Shown here: one piece after another, positions 9,084 to 18,275 of the stretch
Numbering within the stretch: the first letter of the stretch is position 1
How the letters are laid out: every line of letters starts with the position of its first letter
Origin: Hydrogenobacter hydrogenophilus
GTDB taxonomy: Bacteria; Aquificota; Aquificia; Aquificales; Aquificaceae
Direction: 5' to 3'
DNA length: 39,916 nt
NCBI RefSeq assembly: GCF_900215655.1
Contig: NZ_OBEN01000012.1
Span: 1 to 39,916 of the forward strand
Position numbers and translations under genes: made by a program
Notes under the pieces: generated by a model
The model's database searches: none
What the model saw: only the letters and a program-made list of their open reading frames with translations
Told to the model about the DNA's origin: nothing

Positions 9084-10818
9084 TGTGATCTTGGCAATAG
9101 CTCTTATATTGTTAACTTTTTTACCTTTCTACATGTCTTCTTCTCCTTCATCGGGCAGTGTAAGTTTTGTAAGATTAGACCCTTCAAAATTTGAGCCCAT
9201 TCAAGGAAAGGAAGGTGGTACTTTGCATTTTATACTAAGTGGAGACCCTAAAACGCTTAATCCAGTAATGGCTCAAGAGAGCACATCTACAGCGGTTATA
9301 GACTATTTGTTTACAGGGCTTACAAAGACAGACATAAAGACCATGAGGGTGCTACCAGACCTTGCAAAAGGTTGGGAGGAGAAAGACTCAGGCAGACGCT
9401 ATATTTTCCATTTGCGCGAAGGTGTAAGATGGAGCGATGGTGTTGAGCTAACCGCTGATGATGTAGTCTTTACTTACAGAGATGTTTATCTCAACAAAGA
9501 CATACCTAACTCCACTGCAGATATGTTGAGGGGTATCATAAAAACTGATAAAGACGCACAGAGCTTTGTTAGGAAGATAGACAGGTACACTGTGGAGTTT
9601 AACATTCCCAAACCCTTTGCTCCCTTTCTTCAAGTCCTTAGCGCTCCCATCCTTCCCAAACATAAATTAGAGAAGTACGTAAAGGAAGGAAGCTTTCCCA
9701 CCGCTTGGAATGTAGATACAGACCCAAAGGAAATAGTGGGTACAGGACCTTATGTGATAAAGAGGTATGTCAAAGGGCAATTTGTTGAGTACTCTGCAAA
9801 CCCCTACTATTACGAGAAAGACCGCGAAGGTAGAAAACTTCCTTACATAAAAAGTATGATAGGTATAATAGTGCAGGATCCAGACACTGCCCTGCTTAGG
9901 TTTTCAGCAGGAGATGCAGATTACATAGGTGTTAGACCCCAAGACCTTCTTTTTATGTCCCGGCTTAGATCCATAACCCTTTATGACCTTGGTCCCACAC
10001 CATCCACCACCTTCCTCGTATTCAACCAAAACCCAAGAGCTAAGATACCTCCCTATAAACTAAGATGGTTCCAAAACAGAGTTTTCAGGCAAGCTATATC
10101 TCATGCCATAGACAGAGAAGGCATATGTTATCTTGTTTACAACGGACTTGCGGAACCTCTTTACACACCCATAACACCTGCCAACAGACCTTATTATGAC
10201 GAAGGGTATTACCCTAAGTATAACTACGATCTTAAACTTGCAAGAGAAATGTTGGAAAGTATAGGGTTCAAAGATAGGGATAAGGACGGTATTCTTGAGG
10301 ATCCCCAAGGTCATAAGCTTGAAATAGTTTTGCTTACCAATGCAGGAAACAAGGAAAGAGAAACCATAGGCAACATTATAAAAGAGGATCTTGAAAAGAT
10401 AGGTGTAAAGGTCATATTCAGACCTATAGATTTTAACAGCTTAGTCTCAAGACTGTCATCACCACCTTATGAATGGGAAGCGGTGATTATAGGGCTTACG
10501 GGTTCTATAGACCCTTACTTTGGTAGGAATGTGTGGCATTCCTCTGGAACCCTTCACATGTGGAACCCAAGACAGAAAAACCCTCAAACCCAATGGGAAA
10601 AACAGGTAGATGAGCTTTTTGACAAAGGCGCACAAGAATTAGACTTTGCAAAAAGAGTAGATATATACAAAAAAGCCTTCCTGATAATAACCCAAGAGCA
10701 ACCCATGATATTCATAGCGGTGCCCAAAAGCATGTTAGCGGTCTACACCAACAGGTTTGACAACTTCTTCCCTACCGTATGGGGATGGTACAAAAGCGAG
10801 ACACTATTTATCAAGTAA
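9076..10818 (+). CDS. ABC-type peptide/nickel transporter substrate-binding protein (SBP family 5)
   Basis: Periplasmic solute-binding protein of the DppA/OppA/NikA class. The family core is clear: GGTLHFILSGDPKTLNPVMA, LAKGWEEKDSGRRYIFHLREGVRWSDG with LTADDVVFTY, the ...EIVGTGPYVIKRYVKGQ... region and FRQAISHAIDREGI. The N-terminus has a hydrophobic segment (about residues 4-20) but no lipobox cysteine, so it is either a membrane-anchored or a Sec-cleaved form rather than a lipoprotein. No ABC permease or ATPase gene is nearby, so it is an orphan. It overlaps dxr by 8 nt and its stop overlaps the convergent gene by 8 nt. The ligand cannot be predicted. Confidence 0.88.
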   Translation: MRDVILAIALILLTFLPFYMSSSPSSGSVSFVRLDPSKFEPIQGKEGGTLHFILSGDPKTLNPVMAQESTSTAVIDYLFTGLTKTDIKTMRVLPDLAKGWEEKDSGRRYIFHLREGVRWSDGVELTADDVVFTYRDVYLNKDIPNSTADMLRGIIKTDKDAQSFVRKIDRYTVEFNIPKPFAPFLQVLSAPILPKHKLEKYVKEGSFPTAWNVDTDPKEIVGTGPYVIKRYVKGQFVEYSANPYYYEKDREGRKLPYIKSMIGIIVQDPDTALLRFSAGDADYIGVRPQDLLFMSRLRSITLYDLGPTPSTTFLVFNQNPRAKIPPYKLRWFQNRVFRQAISHAIDREGICYLVYNGLAEPLYTPITPANRPYYDEGYYPKYNYDLKLAREMLESIGFKDRDKDGILEDPQGHKLEIVLLTNAGNKERETIGNIIKEDLEKIGVKVIFRPIDFNSLVSRLSSPPYEWEAVIIGLTGSIDPYFGRNVWHSSGTLHMWNPRQKNPQTQWEKQVDELFDKGAQELDFAKRVDIYKKAFLIITQEQPMIFIAVPKSMLAVYTNRFDNFFPTVWGWYKSETLFIK

Positions 10819-12082
10819 TGAGCTCTCTTAACCTTTCACGAAGTGCCTTGGAAGTCTCTTGTCTTATTATGTCAGCCAAGTTTATCGCAGAAAGCTGTTT
10901 TTCCACCTGTTCCCTTATGACTCTCTCAATCAGTGAATTTATAGACATTTCGCGCACCGCACTTATGAACGCATTTTCTATAAGCTTTTCAGATAGCACA
11001 TCCTTTAAGTGATCTTTGAGCATTTTCTCTATATATTCCACCTTTATCTGAGGAACCGGAGTTTTTTCAGGAAGAGGCTCTAAAACCATCTCCTTTTCGG
11101 CTTCGAAGGGCAACTGTGAGGGAATCTCGGAAGTTTTTTCAAGAGAAGGCTCTAAAACTGTCTCTTTCTCTGATTCTGAAGGCAACTCTAAAGAAAAGCT
11201 CTCCAGCATAGGTTTTTCTGACTTTTGCTCCTTGAAAAGCTCATCTAAAAGCCCTATGACCTCATTGGACACTTCCTGCGCGGGAACTTCCTCTTTTAAA
11301 AGTTCCCTTACTTTTTCTATGGCTTTTGCAATCTCTGCTTCTCTTGAGAAGGCGTACTTGTTGGGAAGGTTTATTCTGTCCACATCTATGGTAAAAAGGT
11401 CATCTATGAGGAGTATATAGTGTTTCTGTGCGAGTTCTTCCTTCTGAGACATCTCCATAAGAGTCTTCTGGGCTATCATACCTGAGATGGTATCAAAAAC
11501 TACAATGTCCGCTTCTCTTGCTTTTTCTACAGCTTCTTTTACATTTTTGACAATTGCTATTTCACAGTCCGTACCGAGCGCTGTCTTTATAGTGTCTATG
11601 ATAGTACTGTCAAAGGAAACTATCAGCACCCTCTTTTTCTTAGCTTCTGACGTGTAAGAAGCGGTTTCTTCCTGCTGCTTATGCTGCTCAAAAGATGGCA
11701 TTTCTATCTCTAACTCTGGAACGTGAAAGGTGGTTTCTATCTCCTGCGCATGCTCTTCTGAAAGTGCATCCTTTATCTTGCTTATTGCCTCTTCTCTGGG
11801 TAGTTTTACTTTCTTTTTAACTATTATGTTGTTCATGTCAACGGGAAAAAGGTCATCAACGAGCACTATATACTTGGCATCTTTGAACTTACTCTGATAC
11901 ATTTTGTTAATGTCTTCCTCTGAAATGGAACCAGAAATAGCATCGTAGATGATCACATCTGCACTTTGGACTGTGTTTACCGCTTCCTCTCCATTCTTTA
12001 CATCTATCACCTCGTACTCTTTGAGAGCTTCTTTTATACCTTTCACTAGGCTTTTGTCAAAGGATACCACAAGTACTTTCAT
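10811..12082 (-). CDS. Tandem pseudo-receiver protein with acidic repeat linker and helical C-terminus
   Basis: Not assigned to a named family. Residues 1-105 and about 145-255 are two related receiver-like domains: both start V-L-(I/V)-V-S-F-D, have a hydrophobic strand ending in an Asp followed by (A/T)ISG, and share a (V/I)DDLF..D motif. The acidic pair expected after the first strand of a true receiver is reduced to one Asp, so phosphorylation is doubtful. A Pro/Glu-rich linker at about residues 275-345 contains a 24-residue duplication. The last 75 residues are predicted amphipathic helix and end in RERLRELIT. It overlaps the upstream two-TM gene by 4 nt (ATGA) and is the last gene of the tldE operon. 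A scaffold or polarity role like FrzS-type pseudo-receivers is conceivable but unproven. Confidence 0.6.
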   Translation of the reverse strand: MKVLVVSFDKSLVKGIKEALKEYEVIDVKNGEEAVNTVQSADVIIYDAISGSISEEDINKMYQSKFKDAKYIVLVDDLFPVDMNNIIVKKKVKLPREEAISKIKDALSEEHAQEIETTFHVPELEIEMPSFEQHKQQEETASYTSEAKKKRVLIVSFDSTIIDTIKTALGTDCEIAIVKNVKEAVEKAREADIVVFDTISGMIAQKTLMEMSQKEELAQKHYILLIDDLFTIDVDRINLPNKYAFSREAEIAKAIEKVRELLKEEVPAQEVSNEVIGLLDELFKEQKSEKPMLESFSLELPSESEKETVLEPSLEKTSEIPSQLPFEAEKEMVLEPLPEKTPVPQIKVEYIEKMLKDHLKDVLSEKLIENAFISAVREMSINSLIERVIREQVEKQLSAINLADIIRQETSKALRERLRELIT

Positions 12083-12675
12083 GCTTTACCCCCATACTTT
12101 TTAAGTATATCATCAAGGATCCCTTTGGCTTTTTCTACACTTTCCTCAGGTATGATCTTGCTTGTGGACAGTGTCAACCTCAGGGCTTTAATGTAATTGA
12201 CAAATTTATCATCTGTGGTTTTGACCACCTGTTTTTCTTCAACAGTATATAGCAGGAACATTCCCATCGCAAAAACTAAAAAGCCAGATATGAGCATACC
12301 AAAGGCGTATGGATTTTCTATAAAAAAGTACATATACTCACCTATTGTAGGATTTTTTGCGTAAAGGTACACTTCGTTGCCCTTTTTGTCCTTGTAAATT
12401 TCAGAAGAGTACATGTTTTCGTCAAAGAGTTTAAGCACATTATCTGTGGTGATTACCTTTCCACTCTGTGTTTTTAGTATGATGGCGGAGTATTCGGGAT
12501 GTGCTGGCTTTGAAAGGGTATTACCACTATAAAGATCAAGGATAAAGCTTGCCACATTTTTGTTCATCTTCTCCTGTCTTGCTTTAATGTAAAGCTCAAA
12601 GGAGGTAATACATCCCAAAAGTATAAGAAAAATGCCTAACAAACATAAACCAGTCCCGGAAAGCTTTTTCTTCAT
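12079..12675 (-). CDS. Two-TM membrane protein with periplasmic domain, unknown function
   Basis: I do not recognise the family. The 198-residue protein has a TM segment at about 8-30, roughly 90 periplasmic residues (ILKTQSGKVITTDNVLKL..., sensor-like in size), a second TM segment at about 121-145 and a 50-residue cytoplasmic tail with a charged helix. The topology resembles a small sensor or receptor without an output domain. Its stop overlaps the ATG of the tandem pseudo-receiver gene (ATGA), and its own ATG overlaps the tldE stop (TAATG). It could deliver a signal to, or anchor, the downstream pseudo-receiver protein (inference from position only). Confidence 0.6.
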   Translation of the reverse strand: MKKKLSGTGLCLLGIFLILLGCITSFELYIKARQEKMNKNVASFILDLYSGNTLSKPAHPEYSAIILKTQSGKVITTDNVLKLFDENMYSSEIYKDKKGNEVYLYAKNPTIGEYMYFFIENPYAFGMLISGFLVFAMGMFLLYTVEEKQVVKTTDDKFVNYIKALRLTLSTSKIIPEESVEKAKGILDDILKKYGGKA

Positions 12676-13988
12676 TATCCACTCACCGTAAGTTTCTCTA
12701 TTAGCAAAGAAGGAGAACCCACATTTGCATAAAAAATCAGATCACTGCCTACACCTACCACCCCTTCCCACAACTGAAGCACATTACCACTTAAAGTGAC
12801 TCCCCTCACGCTCTTCTCCTTTTTCCCTCTCTTATAAATTATACCAGATGCACCTAAAGAGAAGTCTCCAGAGACTGGGTCCACCGTGTGCAGTCCCATA
12901 AGGTCAAGTATAAGAAATACCTCATCAAAAGAGCTAACAAGCTCGTCTATGTCTGCATCTCCACTCTCTATGTAAAAATTGGTTATCCCGCACGAAGGTA
13001 AGCTTTTGAAACTCTCTCTAATAGAATTACCCGTAGGTTCTGTCTTCAACTTATTTGCAGTGTAAAGGCTGTGAAAGAAACCTTTGAATATGCCTCTATC
13101 TACAAGCACCTTTCTTCTAGTGCGTATACCTTCCGCATCAAAGGGAAAGCTCAGAAAACCATCCTTCATACTACCGTCATCAATTATGCTCAGACGCTCA
13201 GATGAAATCTTCTCTCCTACCCTATCTTTAAGAAGGGTCTTGTTTTTCAGCAGGGACTCACCTGAGAACATACTGCTAAAAGCCTCAAGTAGCATAGCAG
13301 ATGCAGAGCGAAACAGAACTACTGGCATCACCTTAGTTTCGTAAGGCTTGGGATTTAGCAAAGACACAGCCTTAAACACCACCTCCTGAACCATTCCATC
13401 AAGATCCAGATCCTTGAACCTTCTTGCTCCTCTAAAGTCATAAGATATGGACGCATCACCTTTATCTTCCGCAAGAGCGGATATGGAGGATGTGTAAAAG
13501 GTAGTCTTGTAGTGATACTCCAGACCGCAGGAATTGTAGCAGTAGACCTCTACTTCTTTCTCTTTGATACCTACCTTTCTCACACCTTTTATTCTACTAT
13601 CTAAAAGCTTTGCCTTCTTCTCCAAAGAAACAACAAGGTCTATCTTGTCCTGTATGGGAAGATCAAGAAGTTCGTACGGAAGGGGCTCTTCTCTGGGCTT
13701 TTGGCAGTAGAAGGAAAAACCATCATCCTGTGGAGTAAGCTGGCATATCTCCATAGCTTTTTCTACACAGTCCCTTATTGCTTCCTCTTTCAGATGTGTG
13801 GTGTAAGCAAAGCCTATCCTGTTATCCCATAGCACCCTGATGCCAAGTCCAGCATCCGTGGATTTAGATAGACTTTCAAGCTTTTCATCCGAGACCTCTA
13901 TGGACTCCTTTTTTGAAGTTTCCAGATAAATCTCGTATTCAAAAGGAGGTTTTACATACTTAGAGACCATGCTTCTTATGTCTTCCAT
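12675..13988 (-). CDS. TldD/PmbA family protein, TldE (PmbA) subgroup
   Basis: TldD-TldE is a heterodimeric metalloprotease that degrades unfolded peptides and processes some modified peptides. This protein has the PmbA layout: N-terminal FEYEIYLETSKKESIEVSDEKLESL and GLGIRVLWDNRIGFAYTT, then a C-terminal domain with SFPFDAEGIRTRRKVLVDRGIF, GNSIRESFKSLPSCGITNFYIESG, TVDPVSGDFSLGASGIIYKRGK and NVLQLWEGVVGVGSD. The HExxxH zinc motif of TldD is absent, which is normal for the TldE subunit. No tldD is in the window. The start is uncertain among an ATG at 13988, an ATG at 13994 and a GTG at 14006. It is the first gene of a three-gene operon with unusual partners. Confidence 0.85.
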   Translation of the reverse strand: MEDIRSMVSKYVKPPFEYEIYLETSKKESIEVSDEKLESLSKSTDAGLGIRVLWDNRIGFAYTTHLKEEAIRDCVEKAMEICQLTPQDDGFSFYCQKPREEPLPYELLDLPIQDKIDLVVSLEKKAKLLDSRIKGVRKVGIKEKEVEVYCYNSCGLEYHYKTTFYTSSISALAEDKGDASISYDFRGARRFKDLDLDGMVQEVVFKAVSLLNPKPYETKVMPVVLFRSASAMLLEAFSSMFSGESLLKNKTLLKDRVGEKISSERLSIIDDGSMKDGFLSFPFDAEGIRTRRKVLVDRGIFKGFFHSLYTANKLKTEPTGNSIRESFKSLPSCGITNFYIESGDADIDELVSSFDEVFLILDLMGLHTVDPVSGDFSLGASGIIYKRGKKEKSVRGVTLSGNVLQLWEGVVGVGSDLIFYANVGSPSLLIEKLTVSG

Positions 13989-14044
13989 AAACATAGATTT
14001 TAACACTGTATTGTATTAAAATTCACTATGGGAGGTGCTAAAAA

Positions 14045-14482
14045 ATGCTACCTACTGAACTTGTGGATCTGATGAACAAGCTGGGTGTTTTTCCCTGTGT
14101 GCTTGGAACCACAGATAAAGAAGGAAACATTCATATGACTTTCATAACATGGGTTTATCCTAAAAGCGAGAGAATTTTGCGCTTTGCTCTGAGTTCTGAC
14201 TCAAAAAGTGCAAAGAACCTCAAGGAGACAAAAAGAGCATGCTTTATGTTTTTCTTACCTGAAAAAGCCCTTGCGTGCTATGGCAGTGTACAGATGATCC
14301 TCGAAAGTATAGAGGAAATAAAGTTTCCCGTTTCTGTGTTTGAGATGCACATAGATAGGGTTGAGAACAGTCTGTTTCCGGGTGCTACCATCACAGGCAT
14401 TATACCCTTTGCACACACAGGCGATTTGGAAAAGATGGCAGAGCTTGACGGTATAGTTCTTGAGGCAATGCGAAGTGCATGA
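14045..14482 (+). CDS. Pyridoxamine 5'-phosphate oxidase-like FMN split-barrel protein
   Basis: A small flavin-binding split-barrel protein of the PNPOx-like class. Residues 18-60 (PCVLGTTDKEGNIHMTFITWVYPKSE...RFALSSDSKSAKNLKET) form the strand pair and the S-x-K-x-x-N-L loop typical of the family, followed by RACFMFF and a central strand region with YGSVQMI. At 145 aa it lacks the C-terminal part of true PdxH, so pyridoxal phosphate synthesis is unlikely. The real substrate is unknown. GGGAGGTG lies just before the start. Its stop overlaps the next ATG (ATGA). Confidence 0.72.
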   Translation: MLPTELVDLMNKLGVFPCVLGTTDKEGNIHMTFITWVYPKSERILRFALSSDSKSAKNLKETKRACFMFFLPEKALACYGSVQMILESIEEIKFPVSVFEMHIDRVENSLFPGATITGIIPFAHTGDLEKMAELDGIVLEAMRSA

Positions 14483-15858
14483 GACTTATTATCCTTCTTC
14501 TTGCAGGAGCTATTTTATCTCTCCTTCCTAACTTAAACACTTACGAGTTTAGAAACGAGGAGGCTCTGAGATTAACAGTAGCCTACGAAATGTTTAAAAA
14601 CTCAAATTATGCACAACCTTACCTTTTGGGAGAGCCTTATTACAACAAGCCACCTCTTTTTAACTGGCTAATAGTGTTATGCTCATATTTCTTAGGTTGG
14701 AGTGAGCTCACCGGAAGGGCTGTAAGTATTACCTTTCTAGTGCTATGCCTTCTTCTTTTGGTAGCTTTTACCCAATACCTTTTCAGAAACTTAGAGCTGT
14801 CCTTACTTTCCGCATTGGTGTTTTTAACCTCTGGAAATGTGCTTTTCTTTTACGGATACCTTGCAGAGATAGATATAACCTTTACCTTTTTTGTCTTTTC
14901 CCTTATGGTATGCGCTTACATGTGGTCTCAAAAAGACAGTATATTTTGGGCTTTTGCCACAGGCTTTTTGACAGGTCTGAGTTTTCTTATTAAAGGCTTC
15001 CCTGCTTACGCTTTCTACGGGCTAACCTTGTTAGCTCTAAGTGTATACAAAAGAGACACAAGCTTACTCTTTGGCAGGAAAGCCTTTCTTGCACATGCTA
15101 CTAGCTTTGTTTTACCTACTTTCTGGATCGTAAATACTCATGATCCACTACTTTACCTAAAAAACCTCCTTTATGAGAGCTTAAGCAGGGTAAAGGAAAG
15201 GGATTTTTCAAGAGTGCATCACCTGATTACCTTTCCCATACTTACCTTTAAGGACACACTTCCCAACAGCTTGCTCTTCCTAATAGCTCTATACCTGCTT
15301 CTAAGACAGAAGGAGCTTAAGTTTCCTCCTCAGATAAGGGTTATGTTTATCATGTTCTTTGTAAATTACCTTCCCTATCTTTTTTCTAACTCCGCAGGTA
15401 GGTATGTTTTACCCCTTTATCCTCTGCTCGCGGTGATGTCTTCTTACTATATATACAGTGCACTGGAGAAGGGAAATTACAAGAGGATCTTTTATGTATC
15501 CATATTGCTTACAATAATCCTCAGAGCTCTTTATGGCTCTGTCTTTTTTCCCTACTACAACGAGAGGGAAAGCTCCAGAAAGAGTATAGCCATGAAGATG
15601 ATAAAGGCTATGGATCTAAAAAAACCTGTGCGTTGTGAATGCCCGCAGGAGCTATCCGTTTGTCTTTATGTGAGCCTTGCCAAAAACGAACCTCTCAAAA
15701 AGAATCTTCCTGACGCTGTGTACTCCATAAGCTGTGGTGATGAAAGAAAGGGTAAAGCCCTCATAAGCTTTGATGTGAATAGATCTTATCAGATAAAGCT
15801 CTTATATTTTAAGTCTTTGCCCCTTCTTTTGCTCTCCACCTTAGGTACTCTTCTATAA
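14479..15858 (+). CDS. GT39/ArnT-like polyprenyl-linked glycosyltransferase
   Basis: Polytopic inner-membrane glycosyltransferase that uses a lipid-linked sugar donor, of the PMT/ArnT (GT39/GT83) class. The first periplasmic loop has the hallmark acidic motif ([21 protein letters not shown]) followed by [12 protein letters not shown]. About ten hydrophobic segments follow to near residue 350, then a short soluble tail. ArnT adds aminoarabinose to lipid A; which acceptor is used here is unknown. The 3' end runs 50 nt into the convergent prfB, so its last 17 residues are encoded opposite the RF2 C-terminus. It is coupled by 4 nt to the flavin protein upstream. Confidence 0.82.
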   Translation: MRLIILLLAGAILSLLPNLNTYEFRNEEALRLTVAYEMFKNSNYAQPYLLGEPYYNKPPLFNWLIVLCSYFLGWSELTGRAVSITFLVLCLLLLVAFTQYLFRNLELSLLSALVFLTSGNVLFFYGYLAEIDITFTFFVFSLMVCAYMWSQKDSIFWAFATGFLTGLSFLIKGFPAYAFYGLTLLALSVYKRDTSLLFGRKAFLAHATSFVLPTFWIVNTHDPLLYLKNLLYESLSRVKERDFSRVHHLITFPILTFKDTLPNSLLFLIALYLLLRQKELKFPPQIRVMFIMFFVNYLPYLFSNSAGRYVLPLYPLLAVMSSYYIYSALEKGNYKRIFYVSILLTIILRALYGSVFFPYYNERESSRKSIAMKMIKAMDLKKPVRCECPQELSVCLYVSLAKNEPLKKNLPDAVYSISCGDERKGKALISFDVNRSYQIKLLYFKSLPLLLLSTLGTLL

Positions 15859-16918
15859 AGGCATCTATATCTCCGTCCATAACCGCCTCTACATTTCCCA
15901 CTTCTAAGCCTGTCCTCAAGTCCTTTACCATCTGGTAAGGTTGGAACACATAAGACCTTATTTGATAACCCCAACCTATATCCGTCTTTTCCCCTTCAAG
16001 AGCTTTTTTCTTTTCCTCAAGCTTTTGAAGCTCAAGCTGGTAAAGTTTAGCCTTTAAGAGTTCAAGAGCCTTTAGTCTGTTTTGAAACTGGGATCTCTCC
16101 TGCTGACAGGAAACCACTATACCAGTAGGTATGTGTCTTATCCGTACTGCTGTATCCGTTTTGTTTACATACTGACCCCCAGCACCGCTTGCTCTGAAGG
16201 TTTCCATCTCTATGTCCTCTTCCCTTATCTCTATGTTTATACTTTCGTCTATTTGTGGTACTACTGATACAGAGGCAAAGGAAGTGTGCCTTCTTGCGTT
16301 AGCATCAAAAGGAGATATCCTAACGAGCCTGTGAACACCGCTCTCCCCTTTGAGATATCCGTAAGCGTAAGGTCCTTTTATTAGAATAGTAGCGCTCTTT
16401 ATACCCGCAATATCGTCAGGGTTTATGTCTATAACCTCCACCTCATAGCCGTGTTTTTCTGCCCATCTTCTGTACATTCTTAGAAGCATGCTTGCCCAAT
16501 CGCAAGCCTCTGTACCCCCTGCTCCTGCTTGTACAGTAAGGTATGCATTCTTTTTGTCCATCTCTTCAGAAAGGAAAGTCTTTATCTCAAGCTCTCTAAT
16601 GGTTTTTTCTACTGACTGGATCTCTTCTGCTATCATGGAAAGAGCTTCTAAATCGTCCTCTTTTGTCTCTTTTAAAAGTTCCTCAGCACCTTCTAAGGAA
16701 CTTCTTATCCTTTCAAACTCCTTTATGGTCTCTTCAAGCCACTTTCTTCTTTGGGTTAGCTCCTTTGCCCTTTCTTGATCTTCCCAAAAGTCTGGCATGG
16801 ACATACTAATGTCTATTTTTTTTAGTTCCTCCTTCATGGAGTTTATGTCCATAGTTTGCTGTATATCAAGGAACTTTTCTTTTAGCTCTTCAATCCTGTT
16901 TTTTACTTCTGCAAGCAT
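15809..16918 (-). CDS. prfB: Peptide chain release factor 2
   Basis: Recognises UGA and UAA stop codons and triggers peptide release on the ribosome. The anticodon-mimicking tripeptide is SPF ([11 protein letters not shown]), which marks RF2 rather than RF1 (PAT). The catalytic GGQ is in [18 protein letters not shown]. The length (369 aa) is normal. The whole protein is encoded in one frame from the ATG at 16918, so the programmed +1 frameshift at an early UGA, used for autoregulation in many bacteria, is absent. TATTTT lies 7 nt and TATTAT 10 nt before the ATG, with no Shine-Dalgarno. Confidence 0.97.
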   Translation of the reverse strand: MLAEVKNRIEELKEKFLDIQQTMDINSMKEELKKIDISMSMPDFWEDQERAKELTQRRKWLEETIKEFERIRSSLEGAEELLKETKEDDLEALSMIAEEIQSVEKTIRELEIKTFLSEEMDKKNAYLTVQAGAGGTEACDWASMLLRMYRRWAEKHGYEVEVIDINPDDIAGIKSATILIKGPYAYGYLKGESGVHRLVRISPFDANARRHTSFASVSVVPQIDESINIEIREEDIEMETFRASGAGGQYVNKTDTAVRIRHIPTGIVVSCQQERSQFQNRLKALELLKAKLYQLELQKLEEKKKALEGEKTDIGWGYQIRSYVFQPYQMVKDLRTGLEVGNVEAVMDGDIDAFIEEYLRWRAKEGAKT

Positions 16919-16988
16919 AATATATAAAATAATACGCCGAGTGAGAAGTTAGACACACATTTCTCTGCTGAGCGTATAGTGGTCTTAT

Positions 16989-16994
16989 TATAAT
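16989..16994 (+). promoter_or_regulatory. -10 box of the short-chain dehydrogenase gene, leaderless arrangement
   Basis: TATAAT lies 6 nt before the ATG at 17001, with no Shine-Dalgarno. The divergent prfB promoter is about 60 bp away on the other strand; the rest of this 82-bp gap shows nothing I can name. Confidence 0.6.
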
Positions 16995-17000
16995 AACCTG

Positions 17001-17675
17001 ATGAGGGTAGTGATCACGGGAGGAAGCAGAGGCATAGGGAAGGCTCTTGTAGAGAAATTTGTAAAAGAGGGACATATGGTATGCACATGTTCAAGAAGTG
17101 AGGAGAGTCTAAAGACCCTATGGGAAGAGTTGGGACGCACAGACAGGTTAATGTTCAAAGGGTGTGATGTAGGCAACAGATTTTCCGCTAAGGAGTTTAT
17201 AAGTTTTTGTAAAGATAGGATGCAAGAGTTTCATGTTCTTATAAACAATGCGGGCATTCTTGGACTGAGGCAAAGTATAGAAAACTACCCAGAAGATGTG
17301 TGGGAGGAGGTTATAAGAGTGAACCTAAACGGTGTGTTTTACATAACCAAGTACGCTATACCTTTTATGAAAGACGGAGGTGTGATAATAAACCTCTCCT
17401 CAGGTGCAGGTAAAAAGCCAGCACCTTACTGGGGAGCTTATGCGGTTTCTAAGTTCGGTATAGAAGGTTTTTCCCTTTTGTTGGCTGAAGAGCTAAAGCA
17501 CAGAGACATAAGAGTGTATGCCTTCAATCCAGGTGCTACGAGAACAAAGATGCGAGCTGATGCTTATCCTTATGAAGACCCAAACACTCTTAAACCACCG
17601 GAAAAAGTAGCGGATTTTATTATAAAGCTTGTAAACCTACGCCCACCCTCTGGCTCTATCGATTTTTATGAGTAG
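17001..17675 (+). CDS. Short-chain dehydrogenase/reductase (classical SDR)
   Basis: NAD(P)-dependent oxidoreductase with a Rossmann fold. The cofactor loop TGGSRGIG is at residues 7-14, the structural NNAG follows at about 90, the catalytic Ser is in INLSSGAGK and the catalytic Tyr-x3-Lys is in YAVSK. At 224 aa it is slightly short and ends in GSIDFYE, where its last 12 codons overlap the convergent membrane protein gene by 39 nt. It is monocistronic by position. The substrate is unknown; 3-oxoacyl reductase-like and sugar or alcohol reductases share these motifs. Confidence 0.88.
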   Translation: MRVVITGGSRGIGKALVEKFVKEGHMVCTCSRSEESLKTLWEELGRTDRLMFKGCDVGNRFSAKEFISFCKDRMQEFHVLINNAGILGLRQSIENYPEDVWEEVIRVNLNGVFYITKYAIPFMKDGGVIINLSSGAGKKPAPYWGAYAVSKFGIEGFSLLLAEELKHRDIRVYAFNPGATRTKMRADAYPYEDPNTLKPPEKVADFIIKLVNLRPPSGSIDFYE

Positions 17676-18275
17676 AAAACCTACTCCCTGTAGTACAGAG
17701 CCCAAGATAAAACTTAAAGAGCCTACAAAAAGGGTAGCATCAAACCAAAACTTCATGGGATAAACGCGCAACAACATATCGTCATCTTTGAAGCGCCAAG
17801 AATAGGGATCAAACACATAATTATGAAAAGTGGTAAAGAGCCAGTCGTAATTTATTAGGGATATTAAAAATATAATCAGCACTAACCCTTGAGTTATTCC
17901 GCCAGATATTATAAGTACCTGCCCTATGTTCCTTTTACTGCCTAAGGACAATGTTAAAAACAGCCACAGAACTCCAAGAACATAAAGAGTAGGGAACAGA
18001 AAAGATAGAAGCTCTTTTACATCTTCCATGTGCTTGATCTCTCTTTCCCCAAAAAATCCACTTCTTTTGAAGTCTTTCATACCTTCGTCCGAAAGAACTG
18101 CTCTGAGTCCTAACTTGGCGATCCGAAGTCTTACCTCATTACTAAGCCCCCACCTATCTTCTGGAAAGTCTTTCTTGGAATACTCCCAACGAACAAAAAA
18201 CTCTGTAAAGGCTAACCTAACAGAGAGCAATACGGTAAGTACCGGTAGCGTAAGAATAGCCAGCAGTTTCCTCAT
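17637..18275 (-). CDS. DUF1461 (TIGR01906-type) integral membrane protein
   Basis: A four-TM protein of unknown function. There is an N-terminal TM (about 4-24), a long extracytoplasmic segment with D-R-W-G-L-S and a helical middle, then TMs at about 90-108, 118-142 and 180-203. The loop before the last TM (DWLFTTFHNYVFDPYSWRF ... MLLRVYPMKFWFDA) matches the conserved FH...F...W......YP..F pattern of DUF1461. Its ATG overlaps the stop of the upstream thioredoxin-like gene (TAATG), so the two form a small operon. A link to disulfide chemistry or envelope stress is an inference from this pairing. Confidence 0.72.
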   Translation of the reverse strand: MRKLLAILTLPVLTVLLSVRLAFTEFFVRWEYSKKDFPEDRWGLSNEVRLRIAKLGLRAVLSDEGMKDFKRSGFFGEREIKHMEDVKELLSFLFPTLYVLGVLWLFLTLSLGSKRNIGQVLIISGGITQGLVLIIFLISLINYDWLFTTFHNYVFDPYSWRFKDDDMLLRVYPMKFWFDATLFVGSLSFILGSVLQGVGFLLIKIDRARGWA

